Assembly (NCBI GenBank): GCA_964019695.1
Contig: OZ026515.1
Span: forward strand, 77,612,678 to 77,676,677
Length of the DNA stretch: 64,000 nt
Reading direction: 5' to 3'
Source: Loripinus fragilis
Lineage: Eukaryota > Mollusca > Bivalvia > Lucinida > Lucinidae
Shown here: positions 55,929 to 64,000 of the stretch, in pieces
Position numbering within the stretch: position 1 is the first letter of the stretch
Layout: each line of letters starts with the position of its first letter
Translations under genes and position numbers: made by a program
The notes under the pieces: model-generated
The model's database searches: none
Seen by the model: only the letters and a program-made list of their open reading frames with translations
What the model was told of the DNA's origin: nothing

Positions 55929-56213
55929 TGCACCAGTCATTTGTATCCACGGCCCCCACCTACGGGGATAGCCGTGGAATAGCCGGACTTAGGTGCTGGG
56001 CAATTACTTTTTGATTGTCCCACAGTGCCGGGGAAGTGGGGGGGTTATACATTGGGACACTTACCCCAGTGGGATTTTCTGTTGTGTAGGGCGGGGCAAA
56101 GAGCAGGGTGTTACCATCAGCTTGTCCCCACAGGGTGGGGCTTATACCAGGGGTTTGAAAATCATTATCCTTGCCCATCCCCGTAGGAGCAGTGAATATA
56201 AATGACTGGTGCA
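55929..56213. mobile_element. MITE with TGCACCAGTC inverted ends, copy 2
   Basis: Ends TGCACCAGTCATTTGTATCC and, inverted, TGCACCAGTCATTTATATTC. Perfect 4-bp duplication TAAA (55925-55928 and 56214-56217). About 680 bp upstream of the BCL10-like start codon. Confidence 0.72.
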
Positions 56214-56675
56214 TAAATGGTAAGTGGTTTCCAAAATGTGATTGGTCTTTGATATCCCAAATCACTGTTATCTTTCGACATCACAGCCTTATTTTGTGTT
56301 GTCATATGACTGGCTCCTGATTGGCCCATTTTGTCTTCATAAATCTCGGTCTCCCTGTAAACTGGTCTTAACTGGTCAACATGCTAGTTTTCAGTGGTTA
56401 ATATTTTGACTCTTTTTTTCTTATATCACCCTCTAGAGAGCTAAAAGGATCATTGACACTTGCTATGGGTAAATGCCTATGGTTTTCAGTAAAAATCAAA
56501 GATTATCAATCATCCCTTTCTTCACCATGAAGCTACCCTGACCTGAGTACTTTATGGCAATGAAATCCATTTTCCACATTAAATGCTTCAAAGATGTAAC
56601 ATGTTGGGTAGAACAACCAGTTTTACATTAAAATATAAAGAAATCAGAAAACATTTTTTAAAATATCATTCCCAT

Positions 56676-56700
56676 CCCCCCCCCCCCCCCCCCCCCCCCC
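56676..56700 (+). repeat. Poly-C tract (25)
   Basis: Uninterrupted run of 25 C. Confidence 0.85.
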
Positions 56701-57889
56701 TCTGTGTGCCAGCAAAATCTTTCGCCTGTATATGTGTTACCATATTTTACACATTTTATGGAAGTGGCTTGCTGGCACAAGGGGGGGGGAGGTGTTCAGC
56801 AGCCCAAAAACTCAGGGCCTAAGCCCATAAAATGCCTTTTCTACCGAATTAGAAATGAATGACAGTAATGAAGTTCTCTAGAGCCAACCTCCTAAATTGC
56901 TTTGTATTCTGTGCTAGTTTAATATAAAGTACATAAAGATAATGGTAGAATTAGCAAGGTTTATGCATTTTTTTCATAAGAAAAAAGCTCACTGTTATTA
57001 AATGACATATTCTTTTGCAAACATCCTGTACTTATCTATTTGCATGCTAGGGAATTGTTCATGTTTTTATTTTCGTCTGCTGACTTTCTTCAAAATTAAG
57101 TTTTACAAATAAACCACCCGGGACCACCATCAGTGTGTCAAACAGTTTGGATCCAGATCAAGATCGACTTTCGTGGTTCAAATTGTTTGCAAAAAGCTAT
57201 TTGGCAGACGACAAAATTCTCCACTGTCATGCAAAGAGTTATAACAGGTAAATACATCAGTGATCAATAGGTAGCTTTCAACTTGGATATATACATGTAT
57301 ATGTATACCATAAATATTCGGACACTTGAAACACATTTCGACATGCTATGCACTTTAAACAAATCAAAAGTAATATTCAAAGGATCTAGTTAGAATCAGT
57401 TTTACTTTCCAATGCTAAATGGGACACGTTCATTCCTTCAAAAGTATTTATTTCTTTTGTTGAGCTTTCAGTTTTGTTTTATTTACGGTATATGTTGTCA
57501 AAAATGTACAGGTAACTTCTAAATTATCTCCCCAAAATCGTTTTATTACAAAACATATTTTGTTTTTAAAACAATGTCATCAATTCTTGTGATTCGTTAA
57601 TACTCTGCATATGATATACTCAATAGATATCACCATGCCTACCAAATGAATCAAGAAAAAGTGCAGATATCACTTTTATTATCACTTTTCATTGCCATGA
57701 AATTTCAGACCCTCTCCCCTTTCTACCCGCCATATCACTCAAGTGTGTTGGAATTTTGAAAATATTTTGCTAGCTGGCTGTTGTCATTAGATTGACCTAT
57801 TGCACTGATACTACATGCATCACACCAGAAGCTCAATAGCAGCATTCTGGGAATCAGAAAAATAGGTGTATAAGGCCTAAACCGTCAAT

Positions 57890-58770
57890 GATCCTTAGCA
57901 TGAGAATGAACTTAGCATGGGTTGCGTGAAATTGACATGATTTGCTGTTTCACCCTTAAAGACTTTTAATGAATTTTAAGAACAGTTTTGTTTCTTCTGT
58001 TCATTTTTCTTTGTTTAAATAAACAAAATGTAAAAAAAGTGTTGTATGATTTTTACAATCTGCATTCAGAAAAGTTAGATCTATATACATTTCAAATTTC
58101 AAAATAAATATTTTAAAAACAGTTGCTAAAACTTAGGTCGAACATGACTTCAATAATACAAATTTAGTTACAAAAGTGAAAGTAGAAAATGTTCATACGA
58201 AAGTCATATAACAAAACAGTTATTGACTTCAACTTAGGTAGACGTAAGGATTTATCTATCCTTAAGTGATATTGACCTCAGCCTTGAGGCCTCCGTGAGC
58301 ATCACTTTTTGGGGTAGATAAATCCTCTGGTTATATGACTGGAGAGAATCCTCTCTGCTGATTGGCTTAATTTGTCTTCATAAATCTCTATGTCTACATG
58401 AAAACCTGTCTGAACTGACCTACAAGTTAATATTGCATGAAAACCAGTTCAAACTAAGCTAGTTTCCAGAAGTTAATATTTTTGACACTACTGTAATATA
58501 ACCCTCTATAGAGCTAAAAATAGCATGATGAGTGTGAAACTAGCATGGGATGCATAAAATTGACATGATTTGCTGTTTCACCTTCCAACAGGTAAATTAA
58601 AGACTTTCATGAACTTTAACAACGGTTTTGTTTTGTTTGTTCATTTATCTTTGTCTGAATAAACAAAATGTAAAAAGGTGTTTTATGATTAAACTCTACA
58701 TTCCACACTCAAAGAATTTATATACATTTTAAATTACAAAATATTACATTAAGATATACTCAGAAAAACA
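57890..58770 (+). repeat. Direct duplication of a roughly 230-bp segment
   Basis: 57895-58120 and 58525-58770 share GAAATTGACATGATTTGCTG-like sequence and AATAAACAAAATGTAAAAA. The part at 58334-58520 resembles 56300-56450. Confidence 0.6.
58228..58345. repeat. Palindromic MITE (GTAGATAAATCC family), copy 1
   Basis: Arms GGATTTATCTATCCTTAAGT and the inverse with a CCTTGAGGCC core. Same family as 60060-60200. Confidence 0.65.
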
Positions 58771-59586
58771 ATTGAAGGATATTAAATTTCTTTTGACTAT
58801 ATAACATTTGAGAAAATAATATTTAAGCAAAGTGGTTCTGTATGTGATAGAACTACCAATATGCAATTTAGCAAAATGCAAAATAAAATTTACGGGCCAT
58901 TGGTTACCATACAGTACCACGCCAAATGTACAAACCCTCTTTACCCAAAGTTCACAAGCAAAAAAATTAGCGCTTTTATTTTTTGTTGCAACCTTTACCT
59001 GGCCATTGTTTATGCTCTAATTCCGACCAAAGTGAAGTGTTCACACCCATTTGTCGGTAAATGCACCTAAAAACGTGACAACTTCTTCGACAAAAATGCA
59101 CAGATACGGCATACCCCAGCCAATATGACAACGAATTGGATGTAAAACATTGACAACAACTACAAAATTAGATGTCATACTTTTGACTGAGAGCCAGCAA
59201 TGATTTTGGAACCAGTAATTATGGAATACAAGCGATAAAAAAGGGTTTTAATCATTTTTGAATGTTTGTGACTTTTCAGTGTAGAGGATTGTAACATTTG
59301 GACATATACTGTACTTTAACCATTGAAGTGTGACTTAAATCAAACATTCATTTTGATTGCAGATATCTGGAACTATGAAATGCATGTATAATTAGTTTAG
59401 TTTTTTAATGTATTGAATGTTAGAGATGGAAATAAATCTAAATATCCTTCAATTATTTTTCTGAGTATATAACAGTTGCTAAAATTTGTGAGAGAGTCCT
59501 TAGGTTGAACATGGCTTCAGCAACAAAAATGAAAGTATAAAATTTTCAATCTTAGTTGAATAGTCATATAACAAAACAGTAATTTT

Positions 59587-59737
59587 AGGATTGAAATTCA
59601 TATTTTAAGCTTGCACTGGATGATGAAAAACATGAGCTATTTTAATGTCTGTGAAGCCCGAAGGGCTTCTCGGAGACATTAAAATAGCTCATGTTTTTCA
59701 TCATCCAGTGCAAGCTTAAAATATGAATTTCAATCCT
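59587..59737. repeat. Near-perfect 151-bp foldback palindrome
   Basis: The first 62 bases of the two arms are identical inverses (start AGGATTGAAATTCATATTTT), and they meet at GAAGCCCGAAGGGCTTC. The youngest-looking palindrome in the window. Confidence 0.85.
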
Positions 59738-60059
59738 TATATTTACATTCTATATATTCAATCAAATTTACTTAAATATCTTCCACCCAACTCTGTCATT
59801 TATCCTTCTAATGTGAAATATTCCATTTGTATTTGAGGTGTTGGAACAGCCCAGGGCGCGAAACTGGTGAACACAACGTCGTGGCGATACGTGAATGATG
59901 TCATGCAAATGTTGATAAACAAAGAAAGCTATTAGTTGACGTTGACATTACTCCACCTAGAGGCATGGCCTAGACCACATGACTGTTCATGGTTTTGCAT
60001 CGAGAAATGCAACCAGCTAGGAATTATGGTTTCATCTAAGGCAGCTACATTGAGAATGT

Positions 60060-60200
60060 AAATATTGACTTTAATTTCGGTAGACATAAGGGTTTATCTA
60101 CCCTTAGAAGTGATATTCACCTCGGCCTATCGGCCTCGGTGAATTATCACTTTTTCGGGTAGATTAATCCTCATGTCTACCTCATTGAAGTCAATAATTG
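60060..60200. repeat. Palindromic MITE (GTAGATAAATCC family), copy 2
   Basis: TGACTTTAATTTCGGTAGAC pairs with GTCTACCTCATTGAAGTCA. The core is CGGCCTATCGGCCTCGG. Confidence 0.7.
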
Positions 60201-60568
60201 TATAATGTCTACCTCATTGATGTCAATAATTGTGTATCACAAAATCAAATTTGTCACACACCAAACTTTCTCTTGCTCAAGTCCCTAAATTAAATTTATG
60301 CATTTTCCCATGGAAAGGTGACATAAAATTATTAAAGTTCTATATCCGATAAATATGAAAGAAAATATCACTAAGAGCAAAAAAATATCGCTTTTGTGGA
60401 AAAAATGATAATTAATCCTCTTCACTTATTATAGTGTTGATTAATTAGGTTCAGAAAATCATAACATGACTTACTTCCCTTTTAATGTGTGGCATCACAA
60501 GGGCAGTTTCTTTAGTAATCCTGTGTTGTCACAGTGCATAAAGCGCTTAAAAGGTATTACAGGTGTAA

Positions 60569-62275
60569 ACTAGAGGACCTGAAGGTCCTGAAGCGCTCAC
60601 CTGATCTCCTTAATAATGTTAAAATAGGTCAATGTCAACTAAGGCTTATTATTCAAACATATTTTGTTTTACCATATATGGGCAGTGGCCATTTTGGTCA
60701 AGTGACCTAAAAATTATATCATATTTATCTTGTTTTAACTACTTAATTCTCCATATGAAATTTGGGTTCAAACAGCCCAGTGAATTCTGATAAAAAGATG
60801 CTTAGGTATGTATAAGGCAGTCCAATATGAGTGGCCTTGGATGAAAGGTCAGCTTGACCTTTGGTGCTTATATAAAACCAGTGTATCAAAAAGGTTTAGC
60901 ATTTTTTGCAAGTATTATGATTTCGGCTTAAACAGTTTTATAAAAAAATGAACATTTCAAGATTTTTCCAATATAAAAGCATTAGGAATCAAATTTGGTC
61001 TTGCAGTAAAAAAGATCGAGTCAACCAAGATTCATCGATTGTGAAAACCTTGTAGGGCCTACATCCCAAATGCTATATACCAAGTCCCAAGGCCATTGTC
61101 CTTTTGGTTCCAGAGTAGAAGATTATTCAAAGAGTTTTTACCTTATATGGGCATGGCCGCCATCTTGGTAATGTGACCATTAAGATTTGGTTCAAATTTA
61201 CTCCACTTACCTTAAGGAGTCTCCATATGAAATTTGAGTTCAATTGGCCAAGTGGTTTCTGAGAAAACTGTGTTTTAATATATTGATGGGCCTCCAATAT
61301 GAGTGACCTTGGTTAAAGGGTCAAAGGTCAACCTTGACCTTTGGAATTGCCTCTTAACATATATAAAGTGAAAACAATGACTTTGGCTTCAACAGTATTA
61401 AAAAATCAACTTTTAACAAAAAATCCAATTTAAATGCATAAGGAAGCAAATTTGACCTTCATGTTAAGTAGGTCAAGGTCAACATAGGATCATCATTTGA
61501 ACAAATTTGGTAGGCCCCGAATCCCAAATGTTACATACCAAGTTCAAAGGTCATCAGCCTTCTGGTTCTGGAGAAGAAGATTTTTAAAGGTTTTTTACCA
61601 TATATGGACATGTCGGCCATCTTGGTCATGTGACCAAAACATTTTGCATAAATCTTGACCAACTTATTGTAAGGAGTCTTCATATGAAATTTGAGTTCAA
61701 TTGGCCCAATGGTTTCTGAGAAAACTATGTTTTAATATATTGATGGGACTCCAATATGAGCAGCCTTGGCTGAAAGGTCAACCTTGACCTTTGGAACTTA
61801 TCTATAGCCATTGTCACATTAGGTAAAACATATCAAGTGAAAATAATGACTTTGGCTTCAATACTTTTCAAAAATTTCCCCATTTAAATGCATTAGGAAG
61901 CAAATTTGACCTTGACGTTAAGTAGGTCAAGGTCAACCCAGGATCATCATTTGAACAACTTGGTAGGCCCCACATCCCCGATGCTACATACCAAGTCTCA
62001 AGGTCATCGGCCTTCTGGTTCTGGAGACGAAGATTTTTAAAGGTCTTTTACCATATATGGGCATGGCCGCCATCTTGGTCATGTGACCAAGACTATTTGA
62101 ACTAACTTTCGTTCCCCCATCCTAAGGAGTCTCCATATGAAATTTGAGTTCAATTGGCCCAGTGGTTTCAGAGGAGAAGATGTTTGAAAATGTTGACGGA
62201 TGGTCGACGGACGCCGGAGTCATTGGTATACTAATAGCTCACCTCAGAGCCTTCGGCTCAGGTGAGCTAAAAATG
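60569..62275 (+). repeat. Dispersed element with four tandem units of about 455 bp
   Basis: The anchor ACCATATATGGGCATGGCC recurs at about 60671, 61140, 61597 and 62050, each followed by ATCTTGGTCATGTGACC and later TTGACCTTGACCTTTGG. It ends CCTTCGGCTCAGGTGAGCTA. Confidence 0.8.
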
Positions 62276-63200
62276 AGAAGACTGGACCAATGCAACCTTA
62301 TCGGTATGCTTCATGACAAAATAAGAGGGAACAATGCTCAGCTAGAGAGAAAGATGGGCCAGACATAGCAGACGAACAAAAAGATCACCACTTGACTATA
62401 ACTATCTGCAACAGAGGGAAAGATGGAAAAAGAAAGCGTTCTACCGTGTATAGGATAGCTGTTGGAAAATTTTGATCTTATTGCTTGAATTAACATTTAC
62501 TGGATGTCGGCTAGATGTTCTCATAACCATTGTGCATTGCAGCCATATGCAACTCATTACAAATCTTAATCCGAGAATTTCACAAAAATTATTGGCATCT
62601 AAAAAATTCCCTAATCACAGACTTTCAGACACTGCCTCTATGACATCATCATGCTGCTCAGATTGCAAAGGGAAGTAACTGTAATGGAACCAAAGCAAGG
62701 GAAGTAAGCCACTTAATATTGCCATCAGGCACCAGTTGAATGAAAATGGTTATTAGACCCCTTTGGCCACTGAACATTATGGAAAATGAATTAAAATCTA
62801 ATTAAACACATAAATTCCAACACATGAAAGACCATTTTGACGCAAAATGAAAATTTTCAATGTGACCTTTAAACTTTTTCACACAGCATGTCCCAGCTGT
62901 TTACACCTCAGTAAGCATGGTACTGTCAAACATGTTTAAGTCCTCCAGTAACTTTCTTATGGACTGTTCTTTTGTGAATCCTTTTTGTTACATGTATTTG
63001 TATTTTGCTTTCTTCCTTATATATAAAGTCTTGTGGTCACACCTGCTGGGAAACAGCTGACCTCTTGGCTCTCTTGTGTGCGATGTTTTCATGTGATTTT
63101 GTCACTTTCCCATATGGTGTCCTGGGTCAGGTGTGGTACTTAATTGAATCGATTCCTGATGGGTTTGCAGGATTCAGTATCATTTGTCTTAATTATGCTG
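62276..63200. other. Intergenic, no gene seen
   Basis: Short frames without splice support. Confidence 0.4.
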
Positions 63201-63344
63201 GAAATCAAAGAATGTGGGTATTTATTTGAACTGCCTCCTTAAACTGTGGGTACTCATTAGAACTGCCTCACTGAGGCAATTTAAATAAGTACACAGTATA
63301 TAATGAGACAGTTGTAATGAGTAACCAATCTTTATGATTGATAT

Positions 63345-63650
63345 TTGTTTATTTCTGCCATAAAAATGGATTTTGAATACTCATTAGAACCAGCTCATAG
63401 AAGATGTTCTTACAAGTACCCACGCTCCATGTTTGGGCAGAAATTAGAGAAAAAAGAAAACTGCATGTATTTATTAGAACTGCCTCCACAAGGTGTTCTA
63501 TTAAGTATCTACAACCCATGTTTTGAGCAGAAATTAGAAACAAATATAAAACATAGACTTGTGTACTCAAACTGCCTCCAGTGTGGTGGTTCTAATGAGT
63601 ACCCACACTCCATGTTTCGGGCAGAAATAAGAAACAATATGAAACATAGA
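63345..63650 (+). repeat. Tandem array, about 108-bp unit x3
   Basis: Units contain ACTCATTAGAACTGCCTC-like sequence, then TACCCAC and CCATGTTTGGGCAGAAATTA. Confidence 0.7.
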
Positions 63651-63654
63651 TATT

Positions 63655-64000
63655 GGTTTGCTTCCTAGATGGTATAAGTGGTTGTACAATTGAGCTGTAT
63701 AATCAGTGCCTTTTTGGTTTGCTTCCTAGATGATATAAAATTGATGGTTGTACAATTGAGCAGTAAAATCAGTGCACTTTTGGTTGCTGCCTTGATAGTA
63801 CAAATGGATGTACAATAGATAGGTCTAATCAGTGCCTTTTTGGTTTGCTTCCTAGATAATACAAATAGTTGTACAACTGATAGGTCTATTCAGCGCCTTT
63901 TTGGGTTGCTTCATTGATGGTTGTCCAAGTAAGCAGTATAATCAGTGCACTTTTGATTTGCTGCCAAGATAGTACAAATGGTTGTACAATTGATAAGTCT
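63655..64000 (+). repeat. Tandem array, about 70-bp unit x5, runs off the window
   Basis: Units of TTGGTTTGCTTCCTAGAT, then ACAAATGGTTGTACAATTGA and AATCAGTGCCTTTT. Confidence 0.85.

Noticed and set aside
62144..62368. 74-codon frame at the end of the 455-bp array
   Set aside because: Mostly repeat-encoded; no motif and no splice sites.

Overview
The window is AT-rich animal genomic DNA. Split genes with canonical GT/AG introns, tRNA-derived SINEs and very dense small DNA transposons point to a lophotrochozoan, most likely a bivalve mollusc. This rests on the gene families and the style of the repeats; no species marker is visible. Two host genes can be assembled exon by exon.

The first is an SSNA1 (NA14) orthologue on the + strand. 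It has three exons (8414-8465, 19711-19910, 25314-25427), encodes 121 residues and is a centriole/microtubule coiled-coil protein. The second is a BCL10-like CARD adaptor on the - strand. It has four exons (55246-55217, 50862-50789, 48309-48110, 43827-43622) and encodes 169 residues. The genes run tail to tail and are unrelated in function: one is ciliary/centrosomal, the other belongs to innate immune/NF-kB signalling.

Nearly everything else is mobile DNA, much of it nested. SSNA1 intron 1 holds a 388-bp TRIM-like miniature LTR element (8500-8887) whose LTR carries a tRNA-Asp-like sequence. It also holds an LTR retrotransposon (9070-16420) with a single Gag-plus-protease frame and no reverse transcriptase or integrase. 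One LTR of that element is split by a Mutator-like transposon with about 300-bp inverted ends and a 9-bp target duplication (9081-11565). The intron also holds a decayed non-LTR reverse-transcriptase tail and a 795-bp terminal-inverted-repeat element. SSNA1 intron 2 holds a mariner-type element with RFX-like palindromes nested inside another inverted-repeat element, plus two pogo/Tigger-like elements.

Two foldback elements stand out. Their inverted arms consist of 21-bp tandem repeats: 26272-29890 downstream of SSNA1, and 44422-47148 inside BCL10 intron 3. Across 19-60 kb there are also about ten short palindromic elements, several with a GC-rich core, as well as piggyBac-like and hAT-like MITEs and several tandem arrays at 40.1-40.9, 51.9-52.4, 60.6-62.2 and 63.3-64.0 kb.

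All calls come from reading the sequence; no database search or folding programme was run.
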